This document shows, piece after piece, positions 39,685 through 48,641 of a DNA stretch of 64,000 nt. The number at the start of each line of letters is the position of its first letter. The first letter of the stretch is position 1. The translations under genes and the position numbers were made by a program. Source of the DNA: Oceanospirillales bacterium (GTDB taxonomy: Bacteria; Pseudomonadota; Gammaproteobacteria; Pseudomonadales; Endozoicomonadaceae); the NCBI GenBank assembly GCA_004762125.1, contig SIHQ01000017.1:48894-112893 (forward strand). Direction: 5' to 3'. The notes under the pieces are model-generated. The model made no database searches. It was not told where the DNA came from and worked only from the letters and a program-made list of their open reading frames with translations.

Positions 39685-39837
39685 AATCATTTCCTAAAAA
39701 CTTGAATCTAAAAGTAAGCCCTAAAATCAAGGCTGTCGAGCTATAAAGCTTTTTTATTATTTATGGCAGAAAATGACGAGCTACTACACCCGGAACACTC
39801 AATCTATACATAAAGAATTAAACACACTCATAACGTG
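39685..39837 (-). promoter_or_regulatory. leader block of csp copy 2
   Basis: The leader hairpin reads AGCCTT/AGGGCT in the RNA, so one U-A pair has become U-G and pairing is kept. A second short hairpin AGCTTTATAGCT lies upstream. Confidence 0.65.
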
Positions 39838-40083
39838 GAGCCCATTCTACTTTGTTATTCAGAACAAGCTATCAGTAGTCACCTTTTATTTACTGTCATT
39901 GACGTTTGATTTTAAGGGGTGCACCTAAAAGACTCGAACACTCTTCTCTTTTTCCACACCCTGCATCACTACTCTTCGGCTCTGGCGACGAATAGGCAGT
40001 TCAACCGCAGTGTTGAGCGGCCTGGCGCAGTCGTTACTCTGAACAACAGCCCCAAAGCAATACAGTCCTCTGATTGAAAGGCA

Positions 40084-40120
40084 TAAAAAAAGGCGACACT
40101 CGAAAGTATCGCCTTTTTTG
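40084..40120 (-). terminator. terminator of csp copy 3
   Basis: AAAAAAGGCGACACT/AGTATCGCCTTTTTT with CGAA loop; a change in one arm is partly compensated. Confidence 0.85.
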
Positions 40121-40156
40121 TACCCGATCCGAAGAAAGGGTCAATAGCACTCTATA

Positions 40157-40363
40157 TTAGAGGGCTACGATGTTCTCAGCCTGAGGACCCTTAGGGCCCT
40201 GAGTAACTGTGAATTCAACTTGCTGGCCTTCAGCCAATGACTTGAAGCCGTCGCCTGTGATTTGACGGAAGTGGGCAAATACGTCAGGGCCGTTTTCCTG
40301 AGCGATGAAACCAAAACCTTTCTCGTCATTGAACCACTTAACAGTACCGGTAGTAGCAGACAT
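40157..40363 (-). CDS. cold-shock protein, copy 3 of 10
   Basis: Variant type: [26 protein letters not shown]. It is the only copy with Gln at the QQ position. Closest to copy 5 in protein and in about 200 bases of upstream DNA. Confidence 0.93.
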   Translation of the reverse strand: MSATTGTVKWFNDEKGFGFIAQENGPDVFAHFRQITGDGFKSLAEGQQVEFTVTQGPKGPQAENIVAL

Positions 40364-40514
40364 AATCATATCCTAAACATTTAAATCTAAAAGTAAGCCT
40401 TAAAAACAAGGCCGTTAAGCTAAAAGCTTTTTTATTATTTATGGCAGAAAATGACGAGCTACTACACTCGGAAACTCAATCTAGGCATAAAGAATCAAAC
40501 ACACTTATAACGTG
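40364..40514 (-). promoter_or_regulatory. leader block of csp copy 3
   Basis: Hairpin GGCCUU/AAGGCU (outer G-U wobble). The leader is almost identical to that of copy 5. Confidence 0.65.
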
Positions 40515-40771
40515 GAGCCCATTCTACTCGGTTACTCAGAACAAGCTATCAGTAGTCATCTTTTATTTACTGTCATTGCCGTTTGATTTTAAGGAGTGCA
40601 CCTAGAATACTTTGAACGTTCTTCTTTGTTATCACGCTTTGTAGCAAGAACAGTCACCACTCTTCCGTTCTAGCGATGAATAAACGATTCAACCGCAATG
40701 GCCAGCGACCTGGCGCAGTCGTCATTCTGAACAACAGTCCCGAATTAATACAGCTCTCTAATTTAAAAGCA

Positions 40772-40808
40772 TAAAAAAAGGCAACACTCGAAAGCATTGC
40801 CTTTTTTG
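40772..40808 (-). terminator. terminator of csp copy 4
   Basis: AAAAAAGGCAACACT/AGCATTGCCTTTTTT with CGAA loop. Confidence 0.85.
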
Positions 40809-40844
40809 TACCCGATCCGAAGAAAGGGTCAATAGCGCTCTATA

Positions 40845-41051
40845 TTAGAGTGCTACGATGTTCTCAGCCTGAGGACCCTTCTGGCCCTGAGTAACTGTGA
40901 ACTCAACACGCTGGCCTTCAGCCAGAGTTTTGAAGCCGTCGCCAGTGATTTGACGGAAATGGGCAAACACGTCAGGACCGTTTTCCTGAGCGATGAAACC
41001 AAAACCTTTCTCTTCGTTAAACCACTTAACAGTACCGGTAGTAGTAGACAT
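40845..41051 (-). CDS. cold-shock protein, copy 4 of 10
   Basis: The protein is identical to copies 1 and 2 from the preferred start. The codon before it is ACT (ATGACTATG), shared only with copies 8 and 10. Upstream DNA is closest to copy 10. Confidence 0.93.
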   Translation of the reverse strand: MSTTTGTVKWFNEEKGFGFIAQENGPDVFAHFRQITGDGFKTLAEGQRVEFTVTQGQKGPQAENIVAL

Positions 41052-41205
41052 AGTCATATCCTAAACTTTAAATCTAAAAGTAAGCCTCAAAAATGAGACC
41101 ATTGTGCTAAAAGCTTTTTCTTTTTTATGGCAGAAAATGACGAGCTACTACACTCGGAACACTCAATCTATGCATAAAGAATGAAACATACTTATAACAT
41201 TAATC
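41052..41205 (-). promoter_or_regulatory. leader block of csp copy 4
   Basis: The most divergent hairpin, GGUCUC/GAGGCU. Two pairs have changed on both arms or become G-U, yet six pairs remain. The outer part of the leader loses the ACGTG end seen in other copies. Confidence 0.65.
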
Positions 41206-41397
41206 ATTCTACTCTGTTATTTAGAACAAGCCATCAATTGTCGACAATTATTTTATATTTTCGGCATTTTTTTCGCCACCAGCTTCTAATACCCAGTATT
41301 CTGGCTGATTAATATGCTTTTATTAGTGGCATTTACCGCCAGAAAAATCAGAACCTCTATGAGAACAGCTCCCTAAAAAGGAATACTACATACAGCC

Positions 41398-41685
41398 TCA
41401 GACTCTCCTGTAATATCGCTCAAAGTTCACTCGGATAGTTTGGAATACTGTGTACGATAGTTTATGGGAACTGTCTTCTTCAGCTCTGAGAACCGCCAGT
41501 GAAAATTCGACAGGTTCTCGTAACCACACCGGAAGGCAATACCGATCATGCCCCGCTCGGTACACACTAATGAGTTTCTCTTCCGAAAGCGATAGCAATG
41601 CTTGTGCCCTAAATCTTTGAGCAACTGAAATATTGAAATCAGAAGCTAGCGGCTGACTAAAGCAACATAAGCGGGGTAGATACAA
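41398..41685 (-). pseudogene. AraC-family regulator remnant inside the csp array
   Basis: The minus-strand frame 41427-41624 reads FRCGYENLSNFHWRFSELKK, then TVPINYR: the second helix-turn-helix of AraC/XylS regulators. The preceding part is read in another frame (SVAQRFRAQALLSLSEEKL), so at least one frameshift exists. Only the end of the DNA-binding domain survives. It replaces the normal spacer between copies 4 and 5. Confidence 0.65.
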
Positions 41686-41697
41686 TCTGCCAACGCA

Positions 41698-41733
41698 TAA
41701 AAAAAGGCAATACTCGAAAGTATCGCCTTTTTT
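41698..41733 (-). terminator. terminator of csp copy 5
   Basis: AAAAAGGCAATACT/AGTATCGCCTTTTT with CGAA loop, directly after the AraC remnant. Confidence 0.85.
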
Positions 41734-41770
41734 GTACCCGATCCGAAGAAAGGGTCAATAGCACTCTACA

Positions 41771-41977
41771 TTAGAGGGCTACGATGTTCTCAGCCTGAGG
41801 ACCCTTAGGACCCTGAGTTACTGTGAACTCAACGCGCTGGCCTTCAGCCAGTGACTTGAAGCCATCGCCTGTGATTTGACGGAAATGGGCAAATACGTCA
41901 GGACCGTTTTCCTGAGCGATGAAACCAAAACCTTTCTCGTCATTGAACCACTTAACAGTACCGGTAGTAGCAGACAT
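41771..41977 (-). CDS. cold-shock protein, copy 5 of 10
   Basis: Variant type: [26 protein letters not shown]. Differs from copy 3 by one residue (Arg for Gln). Confidence 0.93.
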   Translation of the reverse strand: MSATTGTVKWFNDEKGFGFIAQENGPDVFAHFRQITGDGFKSLAEGQRVEFTVTQGPKGPQAENIVAL

Positions 41978-42129
41978 AATCATATCCTAAACATTTAAAT
42001 CTAAAAGTAAGCCTTAAAAACAAGGCCGTTAAGCTAAAAGCTTTTTTATTATTTATGGCAGAAAATGACGAGCTACTACACTCGGAACACTCAATCTATG
42101 CATAAAGAATCAAACACACTTATAACGTG
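41978..42129 (-). promoter_or_regulatory. leader block of csp copy 5
   Basis: Hairpin GGCCUU/AAGGCU as in copy 3. The similarity to copy 3 continues well into the spacer. Confidence 0.65.
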
Positions 42130-42396
42130 GAGCCCATTCTACTCGGTTACTCAGAACAAGCTATCAGTAGTCATCTTTTATTTACTGTCATTGCCGTTTG
42201 ATTTTAAGGAGTGCACCTAGAATGCTCTGAACGTTCTTCTTTGTTATCACGCTTTGTAGCAAGAACAGTCACCACTCTTCAGCTCTGACTATGAATAGAC
42301 GATTCAACCACGACATTGAACTACTGGATGTAACGCTGGAACATATCATGCTGAACAATGGTTCCGAATCAATACAGTTTTCTGATTTAAAAACAT

Positions 42397-42432
42397 AAAA
42401 AAAGACGATACTCGAAAGTATCGCCTTTTTTG
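42397..42432 (-). terminator. terminator of csp copy 6
   Basis: AAAAAAGACGATACT/AGTATCGCCTTTTTT with CGAA loop; one mismatch (A opposite C) near the base. Confidence 0.8.
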
Positions 42433-42468
42433 TACCCAATCCGAAGAAAGGGCCAATAGCGCTCTATA

Positions 42469-42675
42469 TTAGAGTGCTACGATGTTCTCAGCCTGAGGAC
42501 CCTTCTCGCCCTGAGTAACTGTGAACTCAACACGCTGGCCTTCAGCCAGAGTCTTGAAGCCGTCGCCAGTGATTTGACGGAAATGGGCAAACACGTCAGG
42601 GCCGTTTTCCTGAGCGATGAAACCAAAACCTTTCTCTTCGTTGAACCACTTAACTGTACCGGTAGTAGTAGACAT
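42469..42675 (-). CDS. cold-shock protein, copy 6 of 10
   Basis: As copy 1 except for QGEKGPQ, a Gln to Glu change in the loop before GPQ. Confidence 0.93.
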   Translation of the reverse strand: MSTTTGTVKWFNEEKGFGFIAQENGPDVFAHFRQITGDGFKTLAEGQRVEFTVTQGEKGPQAENIVAL

Positions 42676-42828
42676 AATCATATCCTAAAAATTTAATCTA
42701 AAAGTAAGCCTTAAAATCAAGGCTGTCGAGCTATAAAGCTTTTTTATTATTTATGGCAGAAAATGACGAGCTACTACACTCGGAATACTCAATCTATGCA
42801 TAAAGAATGAAACACACTTATAACGTGG
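42676..42828 (-). promoter_or_regulatory. leader block of csp copy 6
   Basis: Perfect AGCCUU/AAGGCU hairpin; outer leader closest to copy 2. Confidence 0.65.
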
Positions 42829-43081
42829 AACCCATTCTACCTTGTTATCCAAAACAAGCCATCAGTAGTCACCACTAATTCGCCATCATTAACGTTTGAT
42901 TTGAGGCTTTCAACTAAAGCATCCCGCCCCCTCTCTTCATTTGGCGCCTAGGAACAGGTACGACTTTTTTTACAATTTAGCTTTGGTAGCGAGGAAAAAA
43001 TTCAACCCAGTTACAGGCTAACAATTATCTCAACAGTAGAAGGTAGATCAGAATGAATATAAATCTCTGATCCTTACGCAT

Positions 43082-43115
43082 AAAAAAGGCAATACTCGAA
43101 AGTATCGCCTTTTTT
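43082..43115 (-). terminator. terminator of csp copy 7
   Basis: AAAAAGGCAATACT/AGTATCGCCTTTTT with CGAA loop. Confidence 0.85.
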
Positions 43116-43152
43116 ATGCCCGATCCGAAGAAAGGGTTAATAGCACTCTACA

Positions 43153-43359
43153 TTAGAGGGCTACGATGTTCTCAGCCTGAGGACCCTTCTGACCCTGAGT
43201 AACTGTGAACTCAACGCGTTGGCCTTCAGCCAGGGTCTTGAATCCATCGCCTGTGATTTGACGGAAATGGGCAAACACGTCAGGACCGTTCTCCTGAGCG
43301 ATGAAACCAAAACCTTTCTCTTCGTTGAACCACTTAACTGTACCGGTAGTAGTAGACAT
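43153..43359 (-). CDS. cold-shock protein, copy 7 of 10
   Basis: Protein identical to copy 1. The leader next to the gene has a short insertion (GAAAACTGAAAAC on the plus strand). Confidence 0.93.
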   Translation of the reverse strand: MSTTTGTVKWFNEEKGFGFIAQENGPDVFAHFRQITGDGFKTLAEGQRVEFTVTQGQKGPQAENIVAL

Positions 43360-43518
43360 AATCATATCCTGAAAACTGAAAACTTAAATCTAAAAGTAAG
43401 CCCTAAAATCAAGGCTGTCGAGCTAAAAGCTTTTTTATTATTTATGGCAGAAAATGACGAGCTACTACACTCTGAATACTCAATCTATGCATAAAGAATC
43501 AAACATACTTATAACGTG
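43360..43518 (-). promoter_or_regulatory. leader block of csp copy 7
   Basis: Hairpin AGCCUU/AGGGCU with one G-U pair, as in copies 2 and 9. Slightly longer than other leaders. Confidence 0.65.
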
Positions 43519-43752
43519 GAGCCATCTTATCCTATTACTCAGAACAAACCATCAGTAGTCGCCATTAACTCACCGTCACTAATGTTTGATTTTGAGAGGA
43601 ACACTTAAAATACCTCCAACATCCTTCTTTGTTATCACACCCCGTAATGAGAACAATCGTCACTCAACCGAAATATTGAACTACCTGGCATCATCACAAA
43701 TGTCGTGCCGTACAATGATCCAAGAATGACATAGCTTCCTAATTTAAAGACA

Positions 43753-43789
43753 TAAAAAAAGGCAATACTCGAAAGTATCGCCTCTTTTG
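43753..43789 (-). terminator. terminator of csp copy 8
   Basis: AAAAAAAGGCAATACT/AGTATCGCCTCTTTT with CGAA loop; one T of the tract is C. Confidence 0.8.
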
Positions 43790-43825
43790 TACCCAATCCG
43801 AAGAAAGGGTCAATAGCACTCTACA

Positions 43826-44032
43826 TTAGAGTGCTACGATGTTCTCAGCCTGAGGACCCTTCTGGCCCTGAGTAACTGTGAACTCAACACGCTGGCCTTC
43901 AGCCAGTGACTTGAAGCCGTCGCCAGTGATTTGACGAAAATGGGCAAACACGTCAGGACCGTTTTCCTGAGCGATGAAACCAAAACCTTTCTCGTCGTTA
44001 AACCATTTAACAGTACCGGTAGTAGTAGACAT
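43826..44032 (-). CDS. cold-shock protein, copy 8 of 10
   Basis: Mosaic type: STTTG as in copy 1, but NDEKG and FKSLAEGQR as in copies 3 and 5, then QGQKGPQ. Suggests gene conversion between variants. Confidence 0.93.
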   Translation of the reverse strand: MSTTTGTVKWFNDEKGFGFIAQENGPDVFAHFRQITGDGFKSLAEGQRVEFTVTQGQKGPQAENIVAL

Positions 44033-44183
44033 AGTCATATCCTAAACATTTAAATCTAAAAGTAAGCCTCAAAATCAAGGCTGTTGAGCTATAAAGCTTT
44101 TATAATTTATGGCAGAAAATGACGAGCTACTACACTCGGAACACTCAATCTATGCATAAAGAATGAAACACACTTATAACGTG
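44033..44183 (-). promoter_or_regulatory. leader block of csp copy 8
   Basis: Hairpin AGCCUU/GAGGCU with one U-G pair; the rest is closest to copy 1. Confidence 0.65.
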
Positions 44184-44449
44184 GAGCCCATTCTACTCTG
44201 TTATTCAGAACAAGCCATCAGTAGTCACCATTAATTTACAGTTATTTTTGTTTAATTTTGAGGAAGCCGCCTAAAGCACCCCAATCGCTTCTCTTTGTTA
44301 CCACTTCCATACGACGAAAATAGTTGCAGCCTTTCCGATCTAGCGATGAATAGACGACTCAATTTCTATGTTGTACCGCTGGATATAACACCGCAAATGT
44401 CATACGGCACTATAGTCCCGACTCAATGCAGCCTCCTGATTTAAATGCA

Positions 44450-44486
44450 TAAAAAAAGGCAACACTCGAAAGCATTGCCTTTTTTG
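44450..44486 (-). terminator. terminator of csp copy 9
   Basis: AAAAAAGGCAACACT/AGCATTGCCTTTTTT with CGAA loop, as in copy 4. Confidence 0.85.
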
Positions 44487-44522
44487 TACCCGATCCGAAA
44501 AAAGGGTCAATAGCGCTCTATA

Positions 44523-44729
44523 TTAGAGTGCTACGATGTTCTCAGCCTGAGGACCCTTCTGGCCCTGAGTAACTGTGAACTCAACACGCTGGCCTTCAGC
44601 CAGAGTCTTGAAACCATCGCCTGTGATTTGACGGAAATGAGCAAACACGTCAGGACCGTTCTCCTGAGCGATGAAACCAAAACCTTTCTCTTCGTTGAAC
44701 CACTTAACTGTACCGGTAGTAGTAGACAT
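44523..44729 (-). CDS. cold-shock protein, copy 9 of 10
   Basis: Protein identical to copy 1; leader closest to copy 7. Confidence 0.93.
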   Translation of the reverse strand: MSTTTGTVKWFNEEKGFGFIAQENGPDVFAHFRQITGDGFKTLAEGQRVEFTVTQGQKGPQAENIVAL

Positions 44730-44881
44730 AATCATATCCTGAAAACTTAAATCTAAAAGTAAGCCCTAAAATCAAGGCTGTCGAGCTAAAAGCTTTTTTA
44801 TTATTTATGGCAGAAAATGACGAGCTACTACACTCGGAACACTCAATCTATGCATAAAGAATCAAACACACTTATAACGTG
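44730..44881 (-). promoter_or_regulatory. leader block of csp copy 9
   Basis: Hairpin AGCCUU/AGGGCU with one G-U pair. Confidence 0.65.
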
Positions 44882-45146
44882 AAGCCATCTTACGCTGTTA
44901 TTCAGCACAGACCATCAGTAGTCGCCATTAATTCACCATCACTGACGCTTGATTTTGAGAGGAACACCTAAAAAAGTCTGAGCACTCCTCTCCGTTATCA
45001 CACTCTGTAACGAGAACAATCGTCACGCCTCTGCTCTACCGATGAATAGACGGTTCAACCGCAATATTGAGCTGCCTGGCATCGTCATCACAGATGTCAT
45101 ACCAAACAATGGTCCAAGAAGAATAGAGTTTGCTGATTTAAAGACA

Positions 45147-45184
45147 TAAAAAAAGGCAATACTCGAAAGTATTGCCTTTTTTTG
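45147..45184 (-). terminator. terminator of csp copy 10
   Basis: AAAAAAGGCAATACT/AGTATTGCCTTTTTT is a perfect stem with CGAA loop, the best of the ten. Confidence 0.87.
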
Positions 45185-45220
45185 TACCCAATCCGAAGAA
45201 AGGGTCGATAGCGCCCTATA

Positions 45221-45427
45221 TTAGAGTGCTACGATGTTCTCAGCCTGAGGACCCTTCTGGCCCTGAGTAACTGTGAACTCAACACGCTGGCCTTCAGCCA
45301 GAGTTTTGAAGCCGTCGCCAGTGATTTGACGGAAATGGGCAAACACGTCAGGACCGTTTTCCTGAGCGATGAAACCAAAACCTTTCTCTTCGTTAAACCA
45401 CTTAACAGTACCGGTAGTAGTAGACAT
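45221..45427 (-). CDS. cold-shock protein, copy 10 of 10
   Basis: Protein identical to copy 1 from the preferred start; upstream codon ACT as in copy 4. This is the outermost copy at the upstream end of the array. Confidence 0.93.
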   Translation of the reverse strand: MSTTTGTVKWFNEEKGFGFIAQENGPDVFAHFRQITGDGFKTLAEGQRVEFTVTQGQKGPQAENIVAL

Positions 45428-45578
45428 AGTCATATCCTAAACTTTAAATCTAAAAGTAAGCCTCAAAGATAAGGCCGTTGTGCTAAAAGCTTTTTCTTTT
45501 TTATGGCAGAAAATGACGAGCTACTACACTCGGAACACTCAATCTATGCATAAAGAATGAAACACACTTATAACGTGG
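45428..45578 (-). promoter_or_regulatory. leader block of csp copy 10
   Basis: Hairpin GGCCUU/GAGGCU keeps pairing through G-U wobbles. Beyond 45600 the sequence becomes unique and marks the array edge; from there to the rhomboid stop (45793) I see only AT-rich DNA. Confidence 0.65.
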
Positions 45579-45792
45579 ATATATTCTACCTTGTTATTCA
45601 GAACATGCCACCCGCAGTGCTCATTAATCTTCCGTTATTAGTGTTATTTCCTAAAATAACTCTAAATACACAGAATCTTTGTTGATAAAGATACTTTTTA
45701 GAGTGATATCTTCTATTAACCGGATTGCTTTAAACTAGTACTCTCTGCTTAAGCTAAAGCTCACCCCACTGGAATACTCAGCAAGCAAAAAG

Positions 45793-46665
45793 CTAACGAA
45801 CTTCTAATCTGGACTTAAAAAACAGCCCAGCAATAAGCCCCAGCACCATTCCAGACAGCAGTCCTCCCAAATGAGCAGAATTAGCCATATGACCTAAGAC
45901 AGGTCCTAACAGATCGGTATAACCAAGAGCTAACCAGAAAATCATGAAACCATAAATGGCTGGCGGTAGTGCCATATGAAAGGACTTATCGATTCGTTCC
46001 CGAATCATTCCATAGCCCAGCAAGCCATAGATAACGCCGGACATGCCACCAAAAAGGGAGGTGCCATCAGAAAAATAATACTGAGCGTAATTGGACAGGC
46101 AGCCTGTTAGAACAATTAAACCAGCTAGATGCAACCCACCTTGATGACGCTCAATTCGACCACCAATGGAGTAAAACATCATCAGATTAAAGGACAAATG
46201 CAGCAAACCAAAGTGGATAAGAACAGGCGTCAACAGTCGCCAGTATTCTTGAGTAGTAAAGGTATTGGATAAACGAGAAAAGTAGATGTAACCATCAGAG
46301 ATCCTAAAATCCACAAAGGTAAAATAAGCGATCGCCTGCAGATCTTCCCCTAATTTGGTAAACAGAGCCACCAGCAAACAGATAACAACAATCATCAACG
46401 TTATGGGAAGCAGGCGCCAGGGAATACTGCTAATCATTCGCCCAAACTCAGCCCCTCTTCTTGGAGGCGCTTTTTCCAACACTAGATCTCCGGAAGTCCA
46501 GTCTTCATACACCTGTACCACCTGAGCACCCTGCTCCGCCCCGGGAGTCCAGAGCACCAGTTTACCTGCCTCTTCGGAAATCTGGTGAGGAATCCCCTGC
46601 TGGTGCAAAAACCAGGACAGTGGACTTAGATCAATATGAGCAGGTAGTTCCAGGGCCCGATGCAT
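45793..46665 (-). CDS. rhomboid family intramembrane serine protease
   Basis: 290 residues. The N-terminal cytosolic domain (about 1-75) resembles that of GlpG. Six membrane spans follow, with the catalytic dyad Ser209 in GGMSG and His265 in NSAHLGG, and the conserved HLSFN (156-160). It cleaves membrane proteins within the bilayer. Next to nadK, as in Pseudomonas-type gene order. Confidence 0.92.
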   Translation of the reverse strand: MHRALELPAHIDLSPLSWFLHQQGIPHQISEEAGKLVLWTPGAEQGAQVVQVYEDWTSGDLVLEKAPPRRGAEFGRMISSIPWRLLPITLMIVVICLLVALFTKLGEDLQAIAYFTFVDFRISDGYIYFSRLSNTFTTQEYWRLLTPVLIHFGLLHLSFNLMMFYSIGGRIERHQGGLHLAGLIVLTGCLSNYAQYYFSDGTSLFGGMSGVIYGLLGYGMIRERIDKSFHMALPPAIYGFMIFWLALGYTDLLGPVLGHMANSAHLGGLLSGMVLGLIAGLFFKSRLEVR

Positions 46666-46773
46666 GACTCTCTCGCTGTTGAAGATTTTTTGTCGTTAAA
46701 GGCGTTTTATCGCTGAAGGCCCTTTATCGCTGAGGACTCTCTATTTGTATGGACTGTAAAACCGGCATTTTGT

Positions 46774-47649
46774 TCAGTTCTGCTGATACCAGCGCAACTT
46801 GGAACGACAAGCCTCATAGAAATTATGAGTCATCGGATGCACCATTTTCAACTTCTTGGCCTTTTTACTGATAGTGATCACATCATCCGGCATCAGTTCG
46901 ATATCCACTTGACCATCAAAACTGATGCGAGGATGAATTTCATTACCTTTATTAATGACCAACTGAAGCTCGCTGCCACCATCGATGACCAACGGCCTGC
47001 TTGTCAGCATATGAGGGTGCATGGGAACGAGCACCATGGCATCAATTTTTGGATGCATAATAGGACCACCACCAGACAGCGCATAAGCTGTTGAGCCGGT
47101 CGGTGTAGCGATAATCAATCCATCGGAACGCTGACGGTAAACGAACTGTTCATCAATAAAGAGCTCAAACTCAATGATTTTGGTAGAGACACCAGGATGA
47201 AGAACAACGTCATTGAGAGCATCACCCCGCCCTATCAGCTGGCCATCACGATCGACTCTGGCTTCGAGTAGGAAACGGCTTTCCATGGAATACTGGCCAT
47301 CCAGAATTTCACCTATACGCGACTCCAACTCATCAGGGGATACATCGGTTAAAAAACCCAAACGCCCGCGGTTGACTCCTAATACAGGAACATCATAAGC
47401 AGAAAGCTCCCTGCCAGCTCCCAATAAACTGCCATCACCGCCAATGACGATAACCAAATCACAGCTCTTTCCCATGGTACTTCGGTCACAGGTTTTGACC
47501 TGAGGATCCGGCAGTATGTCAGACAAATTCTCATCGACAATAACATCGACATTCCGTGATTCCAGAAAAGTCACCAGCCGCTTCAGGGTATCGACGATAT
47601 GAGAACGTCCCTGACGACCGGTAATGCCTATCCGTTTGAACTGTTCCAT
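46774..47649 (-). CDS. nadK: NAD kinase
   Basis: Phosphorylates NAD to NADP. 291 residues with the GGDGS motif at 70-74, the NxxxD-type GDALNDVVLHPG, and SDGLIIATPTGSTAYALSGGGPI. The C-terminus ends FYEACRSKLRW as in gammaproteobacterial enzymes. Divergent from the DUF1853 gene over 73 bases. Confidence 0.96.
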   Translation of the reverse strand: MEQFKRIGITGRQGRSHIVDTLKRLVTFLESRNVDVIVDENLSDILPDPQVKTCDRSTMGKSCDLVIVIGGDGSLLGAGRELSAYDVPVLGVNRGRLGFLTDVSPDELESRIGEILDGQYSMESRFLLEARVDRDGQLIGRGDALNDVVLHPGVSTKIIEFELFIDEQFVYRQRSDGLIIATPTGSTAYALSGGGPIMHPKIDAMVLVPMHPHMLTSRPLVIDGGSELQLVINKGNEIHPRISFDGQVDIELMPDDVITISKKAKKLKMVHPMTHNFYEACRSKLRWYQQN

Positions 47650-47722
47650 AGGTTAAATCGCTTGTTATTCCAACCTGAGAGTGCCAGTCTTACCAGAGTT
47701 TGACCGACGCCTCCATTATTAA

Positions 47723-48631
47723 ATGCTAACTTACAACCAAATTGCCAGAGATATCCACTGGATTCAATCCAGCCCTGCCATCGTAAGCCCGCAGCATAAT
47801 CCACTGTTTATCGAAACGCCTCAGCAACCTGAGTATAAGCTCTCTGCTTCAGACTTTAATACTCTGCATGAACAGTTAACACAACGACGTCCTCTGCTTG
47901 GAATTTATTACGAAACACTTTGGCAGTTTGTGCTGAATAAAAGAGTCGGCTGTGAATTGCTGGCCCATAACCTTCAGGTAAGACAAGACAAGCGAACACT
48001 GGGGGAATTCGATGTAATTATAAGTCAGTCTGGCCAATACATTCATCGGGAAATGGCAGTGAAGTTTTATCTAGGTTTGCCTGATCAAAATGGGAATAGC
48101 CGTTCTTGGCATCAATGGATTGGACCTGGGCTGAAAGATCGCATGGATAAAAAACTGGGCAGGATGATTCAGCATCAGATTACTCTGTCTCGAACAGAAG
48201 AGGGAAAAGCAGCCCTTGCGAGTATTGTAAGTGGTGATATCAAACAAGAAATTCTATTGCAGGGTTATTTGTTTTACCCTTTTGATGGCCAGTGCAATCC
48301 ACCTGTAGGTGCATCCAAAGAACACCCTAAAGGTAACTGGTTATCCATTAGCAAACTGAATAAGTTTCTTGATCTTTTTCCTGACAGCGCTGTTTATACA
48401 CAACTTCCCAAACAACTTTGGCTATCATCTTTTTCTGGCCAGTCAGATAACGATCAACTTCTGAACAGACAAAACCTACTTGATCATTTGAATGTCTATT
48501 TTCAGAGTGAGACTGCACCAAAGCTAATCAGCTGTTGCCGCAAACAAAATAATACTCGTACTGAATACCAACGATTTTTTGTTGTACCTGATGACTGGCA
48601 GGAAAAAGCTACCGCTGCATCAACGGTATAA
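47723..48631 (+). CDS. DUF1853 family protein
   Basis: 302 residues. Landmarks of DUF1853: LGIYYETLWQF near residue 60, then LGEFDVI and REMAVKFYLG, followed by WIGPGLKDRMDKKLGRM. The E/D-x-K spacing resembles PD-(D/E)xK nucleases, so a nuclease-like fold is possible. No membrane segment. Convergent with the desulfhydrase-like gene 10 bases on. Confidence 0.87.
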   Translation: MLTYNQIARDIHWIQSSPAIVSPQHNPLFIETPQQPEYKLSASDFNTLHEQLTQRRPLLGIYYETLWQFVLNKRVGCELLAHNLQVRQDKRTLGEFDVIISQSGQYIHREMAVKFYLGLPDQNGNSRSWHQWIGPGLKDRMDKKLGRMIQHQITLSRTEEGKAALASIVSGDIKQEILLQGYLFYPFDGQCNPPVGASKEHPKGNWLSISKLNKFLDLFPDSAVYTQLPKQLWLSSFSGQSDNDQLLNRQNLLDHLNVYFQSETAPKLISCCRKQNNTRTEYQRFFVVPDDWQEKATAASTV

Positions 48632-48641
48632 TCGTGTTTAT

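Larger units (their letters stand above)
38710..45600 (-). repeat. tandem array of ten cold-shock protein units
   Basis: Ten units of 673-698 bases (one of 926) in the same orientation. Each contains a leader of about 150 bases, a 68-codon csp gene, a terminator built on the same stem, and a spacer. Spacers are homologous too: ATGAATAGACG-type and ATCAGTAGTC-type steps recur in most of them. Whole units were therefore duplicated, not only the genes. The long unit (between copies 4 and 5) has its usual spacer replaced by an AraC-family remnant. Confidence 0.95.

Noticed and set aside
38710..45600. Periodic repeats that could suggest a CRISPR array
   Set aside because: The period is about 690 bases and each unit contains a csp gene with leader and terminator; no short repeat-spacer structure.
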